A stretch of 64,000 nt of DNA from Hyphomicrobiales bacterium (GTDB taxonomy: Bacteria > Pseudomonadota > Alphaproteobacteria > Rhizobiales > Beijerinckiaceae): assembly GCA_027483895.1 (NCBI GenBank), contig JAIXTP010000022.1:62001-126000 (forward strand), read 5' to 3'. Below are positions 1 through 8,685 of the stretch, one piece after another (the stretch's first letter is position 1; each line of letters starts with the position of its first letter). Position numbers and translations under genes: made by a program. The notes below the pieces were generated by a model that worked only from the letters and a program-made list of their open reading frames with translations, was not told the DNA's origin and made no database searches.

Positions 1-2
1 AA

Positions 3-1046
3 CGCGTCTTCCACCGCGTGAAGGGCCGACGCTCCTTCCCGAGGGAGTGGGCCCGCCAGGCGACACGGCAGGAAGGCTATGCCGACGCCGCGAAGGCCGA
101 CGGAAAGCTCGTCACCGCTTCGCAGCAATATCATCGGGCCGCCCTCTACTGGGGTCGCGCGCAGCATCTCATCCCGGTCGACGGCCATCCGAAGAAGATC
201 GAGGCGCATGCGCGGATGCAGCGCTGCTACGCCGAGATGATCGCTTTGATGGGCGGCACCGTCACCGAACACGTGGTGCCGTTCGAGAACGGCCACAACG
301 TCTATTGCGTGTTCCACCGCGCGCCGGGACCGGGGCCGAAGCCGACCGTGCTCTACACGCCCGGCATGGACGCGACGAAGGAAGACTTCCCCAACCCGTT
401 CAACAACGAGTTCACCCGTCGCGGCATGAACATCGTGGCGATGGACGGGCCGGGTCAGGCCGAATGCAACATCAACAAGACCTGGCTCGACATCGGCAAT
501 TACGGACGCGCCGGGAAGAAGGTGATCGACTTCATCCTCGGTTTCCCGGAGGTCGACCCCGATCGGATCGGCGTCTTCGGCACGAGCATGGGAACGCGTT
601 ACGGCGTCGAAGTTGCGGCGGAGGATCCGCGCGTGAAGGCGGTCGTCGGGCAGATGCCCTGCGTGGGGCCGAGCGACGTGATCTTCGAGCAGGCCCAGCC
701 GAACTTCAAACGCATCCACATGTACATGACGAACATCAAGGACGAGGACGAGTTCGACGCCTTCGTCGAGCGGATGGACGAAAATTTCATCGCGGCGTCG
801 CGCCGGATGAAATGTCCCTATCTCCTCGTCGGCGGCGACATGGACGAACTGTGCCCGCCCGAGGACATCACGGCCTTCATGGACCGTCTGGAGTGTCCGA
901 AGGAGCTTTGGCTCTACGAGGACGTGTTCCACCCCGGCGGCGAGATGGTCGCCGACGCCTATCCGGCCATCGCCGACTGGATGCTGGACGTCCTGAACAA
1001 CGGTCGGCCCGCCGGGCATGACCGCCGGCTCAACCTGATCCCGTAA
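3..1046 (+). CDS. Alpha/beta hydrolase of the FrsA / 2,6-dihydroxypseudooxynicotine hydrolase type (5' end outside window)
   Basis: The reading frame is open to the window edge, so the true start probably lies upstream; an internal GTG at 18 would give 342 residues. A nucleophile elbow GTSMG sits in the middle of the protein, followed by an acid-bearing loop GGDMDELCPPED and a C-terminal His in EDVFHPGG, which together make a Ser-Asp-His triad. The helical N-terminal extension before the hydrolase core resembles C-C bond hydrolases such as 2,6-dihydroxypseudooxynicotine hydrolase (about 370 residues) and the FrsA/DUF1100 group. It is cytosolic, with no signal peptide. The crotonase gene follows 22 bases downstream, so it probably belongs to the same catabolic operon. 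The substrate is not known; a beta-diketone or acyl-substituted ring compound is a family-based guess. Confidence 0.75.
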   Translation, partial: RVFHRVKGRRSFPREWARQATRQEGYADAAKADGKLVTASQQYHRAALYWGRAQHLIPVDGHPKKIEAHARMQRCYAEMIALMGGTVTEHVVPFENGHNVYCVFHRAPGPGPKPTVLYTPGMDATKEDFPNPFNNEFTRRGMNIVAMDGPGQAECNINKTWLDIGNYGRAGKKVIDFILGFPEVDPDRIGVFGTSMGTRYGVEVAAEDPRVKAVVGQMPCVGPSDVIFEQAQPNFKRIHMYMTNIKDEDEFDAFVERMDENFIAASRRMKCPYLLVGGDMDELCPPEDITAFMDRLECPKELWLYEDVFHPGGEMVADAYPAIADWMLDVLNNGRPAGHDRRLNLIP

Positions 1047-1068
1047 ACGACAGCAGAGAGGGCGCGAC

Positions 1069-2001
1069 ATGGCGTCGAAGAACACGAAACCCGCCGACGG
1101 GGCTTCCTACAAGGACATCGTCTACGAGGTGATCGATCAGGTCGCCTGGATCACGATCGACCGTCCGCACACGCTCAACGCCTGCCGCGAGCTGACGCTC
1201 GACGAGATCCGGCATGCGGTGGAGAACACGCGCAACGACGCGTCGATCGCCTGCGTGGTGATCACGGGTGCGGGCGACCGCGCCTTCTGCTCCGGCGGCG
1301 ACTTCGACTCGATGATGCGCCTCAACTGGATCAACGCCATGCATTGGAACGAGCGGATGCTCGGCTGTGCCATGGCGATCCGCGGCGCCACGATCCCGGT
1401 GATCGCGATGGTCAACGGCTGGTGCATGGGCGGCGGCCATGAGCTGGCGCTGTGGTGCGACATCGTCGTCGCCTCCGAACACGCCGTCTTCGGCCAGTCC
1501 GGCGCGAAGGTCGGCGCCTGCCCGACCGTGGGCGCCACGCAATACATCCCGCGCATCATCGGCGAGCGGCTCGCCCGCGAGATGATCTTCTGCGCCCGCC
1601 GCTTCTCGGCCGAAGAGGCCGTCCGGATCGGTCTTGCGAACCACTGCGTGCCGCATGCGCAGCTGAGGGCGAAGACGCTCGAGCTCTGCGAGAGCATCAA
1701 GTCGCACAGCCCGCAGACGATCCGCATGACGAAGAACTCGCTCAACAACGAGTCGGACGATCTCTACTCGTCCTGGCGCGCGGGCATGGAGCTTCTCGCG
1801 CATGTCTGGGGATCCGAAGAGTCGCTCGAAGGCATGCGCGCCTTCGTCGAAAAGCGGAAGCCGGACTTCAACCAGTTCCGGATGCGCAACAAGAGCGTCG
1901 TGGACGACTATCTCGCCGGCATCGACTGGTCGGACGAGACGGAGCTGAAGGCGGCCGCCCGCAAGGCCGGCGCCGAGGCGGCTCCGAAGCCGAAGAAATA
2001 A
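1069..2001 (+). CDS. Enoyl-CoA hydratase/isomerase family protein, MenB/BadI-like
   Basis: A crotonase-fold enzyme of 310 residues. The two oxyanion-hole segments are visible as FCSGGDF (about residue 75) and GWCMGGGHEL (about residue 120). The stretch after the second, FGQSGAKVG, matches the MenB/BadI branch better than ordinary beta-oxidation hydratases. That branch performs Dieckmann-type ring closure or hydrolytic ring opening of beta-keto-CoA esters, so ring cleavage of an alicyclic CoA thioester is possible. A charged C-terminal tail (last 40 residues, rich in Lys and Ala) is added to the normal core. A purine-rich ribosome site precedes the ATG. It lies 22 bases after the C-C hydrolase and 10 bases before the enolase-superfamily gene. 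Confidence 0.8.
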   Translation: MASKNTKPADGASYKDIVYEVIDQVAWITIDRPHTLNACRELTLDEIRHAVENTRNDASIACVVITGAGDRAFCSGGDFDSMMRLNWINAMHWNERMLGCAMAIRGATIPVIAMVNGWCMGGGHELALWCDIVVASEHAVFGQSGAKVGACPTVGATQYIPRIIGERLAREMIFCARRFSAEEAVRIGLANHCVPHAQLRAKTLELCESIKSHSPQTIRMTKNSLNNESDDLYSSWRAGMELLAHVWGSEESLEGMRAFVEKRKPDFNQFRMRNKSVVDDYLAGIDWSDETELKAAARKAGAEAAPKPKK

Positions 2002-2011
2002 GGCTGCGGCG

Positions 2012-3118
2012 ATGAAGATCACCCGCATCGAAGCCGTGCCGTTGGCGATGCCTCTGCGCAAGCCGATGCTGATGGCCGGTCGTCTTTTCGAGACGACCGA
2101 GACGGTGATCGTCCGACTGGAAACGGAAGGACGGCATGCGGGTTGGGGCGAAGCTTCGGTCGCTCCCTTTCTGACGGGCGAGACGACGGCCGGCATCATG
2201 GCCGCCGTCCGCTTTCTGGCCGATGCGGTGATCGGGACGGACGTTCGCGAACTCGCGACGATTTCCGCCGCCGTTTCGAAGGGAATGGTCGGAAATCCGT
2301 CTGCCAAGGCCGCCATCGAAATCGCCGCTTATGACGGCGCGGGCCGCGCCCTCGGATTGCCGGTCCACGCGCTTCTCGGAGGCGCGAGGACCCGCGAGCC
2401 GGCGTGCCTCCATCTCGTGGGCAACGGCGATCCGGCGCGCGATCTGGCGGAGGCCGAAGCCAAGGCGAAGGAGGGTTTCTCCTCCCTCAAGCTCAAGGTC
2501 GCGAACGGCGATCTGGAGACGGAAGCCGAAACGCTGGTCCGGATGCGCAAATTGCTCGGACGGAACATCCAGCTCGCCGCCGACGCGAATGCCGGGTGGA
2601 CGCGCACGGAAGCGAGCACCTTCGTCCGTCTGGCCGACGAGGCGATGCCCGATTTCATCGAGCAGCCGGTCCATTCCGACGACATCGACGGGCTCGCCCG
2701 GGTCGCGCGTGCCGGGCGCATCGCGGTCGGCGCGGACGAGTCGATCCATGCGGTCCGCGACATCCGGATGCTGATCGAGGCGGGCGCCGCCTCCGGCGGC
2801 GCGTTCAAGATCATGAAGCTCGGCGGTCTGCGCGCCTGTCTGGATGCCTGCCGTCTGGCGAACTTTCTCGGCGGCGAGGTGAACCTGTCCGGCAAGATCG
2901 GCGAGACGAGCATCGCCAATGCGGCGACGCTGGCTTTGGCGGCCGTTTGGGGCGAGCCGTCATGGGGTTTGAGTTTGACCAACGGCTATCTCGCGGAAGA
3001 CGCCGCGGTCGATCCGATCACGCTTCGGGGCGGTCGGGTCGCGGTGCGCGACGGAGCCGGTTTGGGGATCGAGGTCGACGAGCGCATGCTCGAAAAAAGG
3101 GCGAAAACGCCCGCGTGA
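2012..3118 (+). CDS. Mandelate racemase / muconate lactonizing enzyme family protein (enolase superfamily)
   Basis: 368 residues with a capping domain and a beta-alpha barrel. Catalytic landmarks of the muconate-lactonizing (KxK) subgroup are present: LKLKV near residue 165 supplies the first Lys pair, DANAGW (about 195), FIEQP (about 220) and ADES (about 245) supply the three metal ligands, and KIMKLGG (about 270) supplies the second-strand Lys. Members abstract a proton alpha to a carboxylate and then cycloisomerise, epimerise or dehydrate. Specificity cannot be read from the motifs. The position, ten bases after the crotonase gene and upstream of a Liv importer, argues for a step in catabolism of the imported acid. 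Confidence 0.85.
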   Translation: MKITRIEAVPLAMPLRKPMLMAGRLFETTETVIVRLETEGRHAGWGEASVAPFLTGETTAGIMAAVRFLADAVIGTDVRELATISAAVSKGMVGNPSAKAAIEIAAYDGAGRALGLPVHALLGGARTREPACLHLVGNGDPARDLAEAEAKAKEGFSSLKLKVANGDLETEAETLVRMRKLLGRNIQLAADANAGWTRTEASTFVRLADEAMPDFIEQPVHSDDIDGLARVARAGRIAVGADESIHAVRDIRMLIEAGAASGGAFKIMKLGGLRACLDACRLANFLGGEVNLSGKIGETSIANAATLALAAVWGEPSWGLSLTNGYLAEDAAVDPITLRGGRVAVRDGAGLGIEVDERMLEKRAKTPA

Positions 3119-3171
3119 GCCTGCGGTTGAAGGACGGGACGCATCGGGCGTCCGAAGGAAGGGGAAAACTG

Positions 3172-4338
3172 ATGACCAGGAAGTCCGACTTTGGAATTTC
3201 GCGGCGCGGCATTCTGGCGGCGCCTCTCGTTCTCGCCATGCCCAACGTCGTCGGGCGGGCGTTCGCGCAGACGGAACCTCTGCGCTTCGGCGTCGCGGAT
3301 CCGCTCACCGGTCCGTCGGCCATCTTCGGCTTGGACCAGATGCAGGCGGTGCGCTGGGCGGTCGAGGACATCAACGCGGCAGGCGGCATTCACGGCCGCA
3401 AGCTCGAAGCGATCATCGTCGACCATCAGGCCAAGCCCGACGTCGGCATCGCCGTCGTCACGCGTCTGATCCAGGTGGACAAGGTGCCCGCCTTCATCAC
3501 GGCGTTCAGCAACGTCGTGAAGGCCGTCGCCCCCATCGCCAACCGCGAGAAGACGCTGATGCTGAGCGTCGGCGCGAATTCTCCGGACATCAAGAATCTC
3601 GGCGAGTACGTCTACACGACGTTCCCGCTGGCCGACGTCGACATGAAGGCCTTGCCCGCCTACCTGTACAAGACGCAGAACAAGCGCCGCGCCGCCGTGC
3701 TCTACGTCAATCACGAGACCGGCATCGAAGGCGCGAAGGTCTTCACCGAGTACTTCAAGAAGGCCGGCGGCGAAGTCGTTCTGAACGAGTCCTACGAAGA
3801 ACAGCGTTCGGACTTCACCGGCCTCGTGCTGAAGGTCCGCGCGGCCAATCCGGACGTCGTCCACATCCACAGCGTGGTGAGCGACTTCACGGCGATCGTC
3901 GCGCAGATGCGCCAGCTCGGCCTCACCGTTCAGGTGACGAGCTTCCAGACGGCCTTCAACCCCAAGATGATCCAGGAACTCGGCAAGGGCGCCGAGGGCA
4001 TCATCGTGACGGCCATGGCTCCCTCGGCCGAGGACAACAAGAACGTCCCCGGCTATCTCGAGCGGTGGAAGAAGGCGCATAATCGCGAGCCGGTCGGTCT
4101 GCCCTACACGCAGTACTTCCATGACGCGCCTTACGTCATGGCCGCCTTGTTCAAGCGCGTGCTCGATCAGAAACTGCCGGTTACCGGCGAGAACATGCGC
4201 AAGGCTCTTCTCGAGATCAAGAGCTTCGACCTGCCTCTGACCAACACGATCACCTTCAACGCGGATCATACGGTCGATGCACCGACCTATTTCTGGCAGG
4301 TGAAGGACGGTCGCTTCCAGGTGATAGGCAAACTCTGA
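3172..4338 (+). CDS. Branched-chain amino acid type ABC transporter, periplasmic substrate-binding protein
   Basis: 388 residues; the start is the ATG with a GGAAGGGG ribosome site just upstream. A twin-arginine-like leader (ISRRGILAAP) followed by a hydrophobic stretch and AFAQ suggests export and cleavage near residue 35. The mature protein is a type I periplasmic-binding fold of the LivK/Peripla_BP_6 family (start LRFGVADPLTGPSA). It is the receptor for the LivHMGF system that follows 16 bases downstream. Such receptors bind amino acids but also aromatic acids, amides and urea, so the neighbouring enzymes rather than the family should guide the substrate guess. Confidence 0.9.
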   Translation: MTRKSDFGISRRGILAAPLVLAMPNVVGRAFAQTEPLRFGVADPLTGPSAIFGLDQMQAVRWAVEDINAAGGIHGRKLEAIIVDHQAKPDVGIAVVTRLIQVDKVPAFITAFSNVVKAVAPIANREKTLMLSVGANSPDIKNLGEYVYTTFPLADVDMKALPAYLYKTQNKRRAAVLYVNHETGIEGAKVFTEYFKKAGGEVVLNESYEEQRSDFTGLVLKVRAANPDVVHIHSVVSDFTAIVAQMRQLGLTVQVTSFQTAFNPKMIQELGKGAEGIIVTAMAPSAEDNKNVPGYLERWKKAHNREPVGLPYTQYFHDAPYVMAALFKRVLDQKLPVTGENMRKALLEIKSFDLPLTNTITFNADHTVDAPTYFWQVKDGRFQVIGKL

Positions 4339-4354
4339 CGGAGGAAGCGGGACG

Positions 4355-5305
4355 ATGGACCTGAGCTTCGAACTGATCGCGCAGCTCGCCTGGACGGGGC
4401 TCGCGAGTTCATCGTCCTACTGCCTTTTCGCGATGGCCTTCGCGCTGGTTCTGAAAGTGAACCGCGTCTGGAACTTCGGACAGGCCGGCCTGATGGTCGT
4501 GTCCTATTTCGGGATGTACACGGCGTTCAGGCTTCTCGACCTCCCGCCGCTCGCCGGAGCGGTCTTCGGCGCCGCGATCACGATCGCGGTCGCCGTCGCT
4601 CTCGAACGGTGGGGTTTCGGAACGCTGAGGCGGAGGAACTCCTCCGTCCTCACCTTCTTCATCTTCACGATCGCGCTCGCGCACGGCCTCGTCTACACCG
4701 CCGAGCTGTTCTTCGGGACGGATCCGAAGACCCTCTTCCCGTCGATCATCTCGCCGGTCCGGCTCGTGGGCCCGATCGTCGTCAGCGATTGGGACCTGAC
4801 AGCGCTCGCCACGGCCGCGGCGATGACCACGGCCCTATGGCTCTTCATGCGCAAGACGGGCGAGGGCAAGGCCATGATCGCGGTCTCCGACGACCCCGAT
4901 CTCGCGGAGATGTACGGCATCGACAAGAACCGCGCCTATGCGGTGGCGATGATGCTCTCGGCGGTGCTCCTGTCGGCCGGCATGTATCTCATCGGGACCA
5001 AGGCGGCGATGTTCCCCGCCACCCCGATGAACCAGTTCCTGATCTTCGCCGTCATCGCGACGATCATGGGAGGGATCGGGAACGTCTTCGCGGCGGGCGT
5101 CGCCGGCGTCGTGCTCGCGCTGATGCAGTCCTTCAGCGTGCTCGTGATCGCTTCGACATGGCAGATCCTGCTGCTCTACATCCTGATCTTCGTGGTCATC
5201 GTGATCTTCCCGCAGGGGGTGGTCTTCAAATTCCGGCGCGGTCCGTCGCGCCAGGCGGGGACGCTCGCGCCCGCCGTCGAAGAGACCGGGGAGAAGCAGG
5301 CATGA
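4355..5305 (+). CDS. livH: LivH-type ABC transporter permease
   Basis: 316 residues with about eight hydrophobic segments and the LivH features GQAGLMVVSYFGMY near the N terminus and GGIGNVFAAGVAGVVLAL near the C terminus. It is the first of two inner-membrane permease subunits that pair with the binding protein encoded just upstream. Its stop overlaps the next start by four bases (ATGA), showing translational coupling to the LivM-type subunit. The last 25 residues form a polar cytoplasmic tail. Confidence 0.9.
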   Translation: MDLSFELIAQLAWTGLASSSSYCLFAMAFALVLKVNRVWNFGQAGLMVVSYFGMYTAFRLLDLPPLAGAVFGAAITIAVAVALERWGFGTLRRRNSSVLTFFIFTIALAHGLVYTAELFFGTDPKTLFPSIISPVRLVGPIVVSDWDLTALATAAAMTTALWLFMRKTGEGKAMIAVSDDPDLAEMYGIDKNRAYAVAMMLSAVLLSAGMYLIGTKAAMFPATPMNQFLIFAVIATIMGGIGNVFAAGVAGVVLALMQSFSVLVIASTWQILLLYILIFVVIVIFPQGVVFKFRRGPSRQAGTLAPAVEETGEKQA

Positions 5306-6219
5306 CCGAGTTCTTTCTCACCATGGCCATTCTGGCGGGGCTCAATGTCCTGCTGGCGAGCGGCTTCAACATGATCCTCGGCTATGGCGGGCTCGTCAGC
5401 GTCGCCCAACCGGTGTTCTACGCGATCGGCGCCTATACCTCGGCCCTGCTGTCGATGAAGCTCGGCGTGCCGCTTCCGCTGGCCATGCTGGCGGGAGCCG
5501 CCTTGGCCGCGATCGCCTCCTTCGGCGTCTCGCTGCCGTCCCTGCGGGTGTCCGGCGACTATCTCGTGATCGCCAGCATGGGCTTCCAGCTCGGCATCGT
5601 TCACGTGATCAACAATATCGAACTGACCGGGGCCGCGAGCGGTCTGTCCGGGATCCTCTCGGCGGTCGAAGGGCCGGGTCGCTCCTGGATCTATGCCGCC
5701 ATCGTCTGGACCATCTGCGCGGTCGTCATTCTCGGGATCCGCTGGCTCGTCACGGGACCCTACGGCCGGGCGATCACCGCCATGCGGAACGACGAGGAGG
5801 CCTTCGCCTCGCTCGGGCGCGACGCGATGCGGATCAAGGTGACCCTGTTCGCCGTCGGCTCGGGCATCGCGGGTCTCGCGGGCGCGCTTTACGGCCACTA
5901 CTTCCTCTTCCTCACGCCGGACCAGTTCGGGATCTTCTCCTCGGCGACGCTCCTCACGATGGTCGTCGTCGGCGGCGCCGCGACCGTCCGCGGGCCGGTG
6001 CTCGGCGCGATCCTGCTCACGGTGCTGCCCGAGGCGATCCGCTTCCTGCAGCTGCCGGTCTCCATCATGGCGCCGCTGCAGGGCGTCCTGTTCTCCGCGC
6101 TCGTGATCCTGTTCATCTTCCTGAAGCCCGAAGGCCTGTTCGGCGGCACCGCCGTCGGCGGTCTCGAGGCATGGCAGGGCCGCGGCACGGCCCGCAGCAA
6201 GGCCGGAGGACGCGTCTGA
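5302..6219 (+). CDS. livM: LivM-type ABC transporter permease
   Basis: 305 residues, multi-spanning, with the LivM signatures GYGGLVSVAQPVFYAIGAY (residues about 29-47) and GGAATVRGPVLGA near the C terminus, where the cytoplasmic coupling region for the ATPase lies. The start ATG overlaps the livH stop. The stop in turn overlaps the start of livG by one base (TGATG). Second permease subunit of the first Liv importer. Confidence 0.9.
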   Translation: MTEFFLTMAILAGLNVLLASGFNMILGYGGLVSVAQPVFYAIGAYTSALLSMKLGVPLPLAMLAGAALAAIASFGVSLPSLRVSGDYLVIASMGFQLGIVHVINNIELTGAASGLSGILSAVEGPGRSWIYAAIVWTICAVVILGIRWLVTGPYGRAITAMRNDEEAFASLGRDAMRIKVTLFAVGSGIAGLAGALYGHYFLFLTPDQFGIFSSATLLTMVVVGGAATVRGPVLGAILLTVLPEAIRFLQLPVSIMAPLQGVLFSALVILFIFLKPEGLFGGTAVGGLEAWQGRGTARSKAGGRV

Positions 6220-6974
6220 TGCTGAGCGCGCGCGGGCTGACCAAGAAATTCGGCGGCGTGGTCGTCGCCCAAGACCTCGACCTCGATCTCGAACTCGGGC
6301 GCGTCGTCGCGCTGATCGGCCCCAACGGGGCGGGCAAGACGACGCTCTTCAACATGCTCACGGGCTTCGTCCGTCCGGACGGCGGGACCATCAGCTTCGA
6401 CGGTCGGCGCATCGAGAACATGCCCGCGCATCAGCGCGCCCGGGTCGGCATCGCCCGCACTTGGCAACGGCCGCGCCTTTTCGAGAGCCTCACACTGCTC
6501 GACAACGTGATGGTCTCGGAACGCGACTATCTCGGCGAGAGCATCGGCAACCTCATCTTCCGTCACGGCGAGGTCGAGCGTGCGGAGGACGACGCCAGAG
6601 ACCGGGCGCTGGGCTTCCTCGACCGGGTCGGCCTCGCCGCGCGCGCCGATTCCCTGTCGACGCGTCTCTCCTACGGTCAGCAGAAGCTCGTCGGCCTCGC
6701 CCGGGCGCTGATGAACGACGGACGCTGCATCCTGCTCGACGAGCCGATGGCGGGCGTCGAGGGTCGCACCATCGAGACGATGAAGGCCGTCGTCCGGGCC
6801 GAAGCCGAGGCCGGGAAGGCGATCTGCATCGTGGAACACAATATCGGCTTCATCCGCGACATCTGCGACAGCGCGGTCTTCATGTTCAACGGCCGCATCG
6901 TGGCCTCGGGCAGCATCGACGACCTGCTGGCCGACAAGCGCCTCGGCGCGCTCTATTTCGGATCCCACGCATGA
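6219..6974 (+). CDS. livG: LivG-type ABC transporter ATP-binding protein
   Basis: 251 residues. Walker A GPNGAGKTT near residue 33, a degenerate signature LSYGQQKLVGLARAL near 150, Walker B CILLDEPMAG near 170 and the H-loop His in VEHNIGF. The signature reads SYGQQ instead of the canonical SGGQ, a common variation in LivG proteins. Start chosen at the ATG that overlaps the livM stop. First of two nucleotide-binding subunits of the importer. Confidence 0.9.
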   Translation: MLSARGLTKKFGGVVVAQDLDLDLELGRVVALIGPNGAGKTTLFNMLTGFVRPDGGTISFDGRRIENMPAHQRARVGIARTWQRPRLFESLTLLDNVMVSERDYLGESIGNLIFRHGEVERAEDDARDRALGFLDRVGLAARADSLSTRLSYGQQKLVGLARALMNDGRCILLDEPMAGVEGRTIETMKAVVRAEAEAGKAICIVEHNIGFIRDICDSAVFMFNGRIVASGSIDDLLADKRLGALYFGSHA

Positions 6975-7669
6975 CGAACCCGGACATCATCACCGTTTCG
7001 GCGCTGTCCGTCCGTTACGGTTCGCTGCAGGCCGTCCGCGACGTCACGACGAGCTTCGCCGCCACGGGCATGACCGGGATCTTCGGCCATAACGGTTCGG
7101 GCAAATCGACCTTCCTCAAGAGCCTGATCGGCGGCGGCGGTAAAATCGAGGGTACGGTCACGTTCGACGGTCGGCCCATCCTGCCCGGCGCGGTCCACGA
7201 TAATGTGCGTCTGGGCATCTCGATCGTGCCGCAGTCGCGCAACGTCTTTCCGAGCCTCACGGTCCGCGAATGTCTCGAAGCGGCCGGCCTGAAATACGGG
7301 CACGGCGCGTTCGAGCAGGTCTACGAGCTGCTCCCGATCCTCGCCGATCGCGGCGCACAGCGCGCCGGGTCCCTGAGCGGCGGCGAGCAGCAGCTTCTCG
7401 CCGTCGGCATGGCGCTGATGACGCAGCCCAAGGCCATGCTTCTCGACGAACCGACCGCGGGCCTGTCGCCCGTCGCGGCTGACAAAGTCATCGCGACGCT
7501 GACGACCATCAACAAGCGCTTCGGGACCACCATTCTTCTCGTCGAGCAGAATGTCCTGTCGGCATTGAAGGTCGTGGATCGTGCGATCGTCTTCAGATCG
7601 GGTACAATCGTCTTCGACGGCAGTGCGTCGACGCTTCAGGATCCCAAGGATCTCTGGGCGGCATTCTGA
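6971..7669 (+). CDS. livF: LivF-type ABC transporter ATP-binding protein
   Basis: 232 residues. Walker A GHNGSGKST near residue 39, signature LSGGEQQLLAVGMAL, Walker B AMLLDEPTAGLSP and H-loop VEQNV are all intact. The ATG overlaps the livG stop by four bases. It completes a full LivKHMGF set; the BKACE gene begins 15 bases after it, so importer and enzyme are likely on one transcript. Confidence 0.9.
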   Translation: MTNPDIITVSALSVRYGSLQAVRDVTTSFAATGMTGIFGHNGSGKSTFLKSLIGGGGKIEGTVTFDGRPILPGAVHDNVRLGISIVPQSRNVFPSLTVRECLEAAGLKYGHGAFEQVYELLPILADRGAQRAGSLSGGEQQLLAVGMALMTQPKAMLLDEPTAGLSPVAADKVIATLTTINKRFGTTILLVEQNVLSALKVVDRAIVFRSGTIVFDGSASTLQDPKDLWAAF

Positions 7670-7684
7670 TCTTCGAGGACGACA

Positions 7685-8527
7685 ATGGAACCTTGCATCA
7701 TCTGCGTTGCGATCACGGGCTCGGTGCCGACCAAGGCCGACAATCCGGCGGTGCCGATCACGGTCGCGGAGCAGATCGAAAGCACCCACGAGGCCTATGA
7801 GGCGGGCGCGTCGATCGCGCATTGCCACGTGCGCGACGACGAGGGCAAGCCGACCTCCGATCCCGAGCGTTTCGCCCGGTTGAAGGAAGGCATCGAGAAG
7901 CACTGCCCGGGCATGATCGTGCAGCTGTCGACGGGCGGGCGCTCCGGCGCCGGTCAGGCGCGCGGCGGCATGCTGCCTCTGTCTCCCGACATGGCGAGCC
8001 TCGCCGTGGGCTCGAACAATTTCCCCACCCGCGTCTATGAGAACCCGCCGGATCTCGTGACGTGGCTGACCTCGGAGATGCGGACCTACGGCGTGCGTCC
8101 CGAGATCGAGGCCTTCGACCTCTCGCACATCTTCCAGGCGCATCTGATGTGGCAGCGCGGCGAGCTTCCGGAGCGGCCCTATGTGCAGTTCGTCATGGGC
8201 GTGAAGAACGCCATGCCGGTCGACCGCGAGGTGTTCGACTTCTATGTCCGCACCGTGAAGCGCCTGTTCGGCGACGATGTGCCGTGGTGCGCGGCGGGCA
8301 TCGGCGTCAATCAGGCGGTGGTGAACCGATGGTCGGTGGCCGAGGGCGGCCATGCGCGGACGGGTCTCGAGGACAATATCCGCTGGGACAAGAATACGCT
8401 CGCGCCCTCCAATGCCGCGCTGGTGACGCGTCTCGTCGACATCTGCGCCGAGCACGGCCGGGCCGTGGCGACATGGCAGGATGCCCGGCGGATCCTGAAC
8501 CTGCCCCTCAGGAAGGCCGCGGCCTGA
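7685..8527 (+). CDS. BKACE family protein (DUF849), beta-keto acid cleavage enzyme
   Basis: 280 residues. The opening CVAITGSVPTKADNP and the zinc-binding segment AHCHVRDD (residues about 45-52) are diagnostic for the family of 3-keto-5-aminohexanoate cleavage enzyme (Kce). BKACEs condense a beta-keto acid with acetyl-CoA and release acetoacetate plus the CoA ester of the shortened acid; substrates range from carnitine-derived dehydrocarnitine to beta-keto adipate-like acids. It lies 15 bases after livF. The enzyme suggests that the imported compound is converted to a beta-keto acid, but which one cannot be told from sequence. Confidence 0.88.
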   Translation: MEPCIICVAITGSVPTKADNPAVPITVAEQIESTHEAYEAGASIAHCHVRDDEGKPTSDPERFARLKEGIEKHCPGMIVQLSTGGRSGAGQARGGMLPLSPDMASLAVGSNNFPTRVYENPPDLVTWLTSEMRTYGVRPEIEAFDLSHIFQAHLMWQRGELPERPYVQFVMGVKNAMPVDREVFDFYVRTVKRLFGDDVPWCAAGIGVNQAVVNRWSVAEGGHARTGLEDNIRWDKNTLAPSNAALVTRLVDICAEHGRAVATWQDARRILNLPLRKAAA

Positions 8528-8685
8528 CGGGCCGCGCGTCCATTCCGCTTTCCTCGTGCAAAGACCATTTCCGCGGACGGCCCGTCCTTTTTCGCGCGCG
8601 CTCCATATAATCCGTCGGAAAGCAGTCCCGCGAAACCGCCCTCGGGCGGTGCGCGGGGCCGCGTCGTCGTCATGAGGAGAGCGGA
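8528..8685 (+). promoter_or_regulatory. Spacer with probable promoter for malate synthase G
   Basis: A 158-base gap separates the BKACE gene from glcB. It contains a perfect TATAAT at 8606-8611; the corresponding -35 region (about 8583-8588, CGTCCT) is poor, so activation or a different -35 use is possible. A purine-rich ribosome site (ATGAGGAGAG) precedes the glcB ATG. No other structure was seen. Confidence 0.45.
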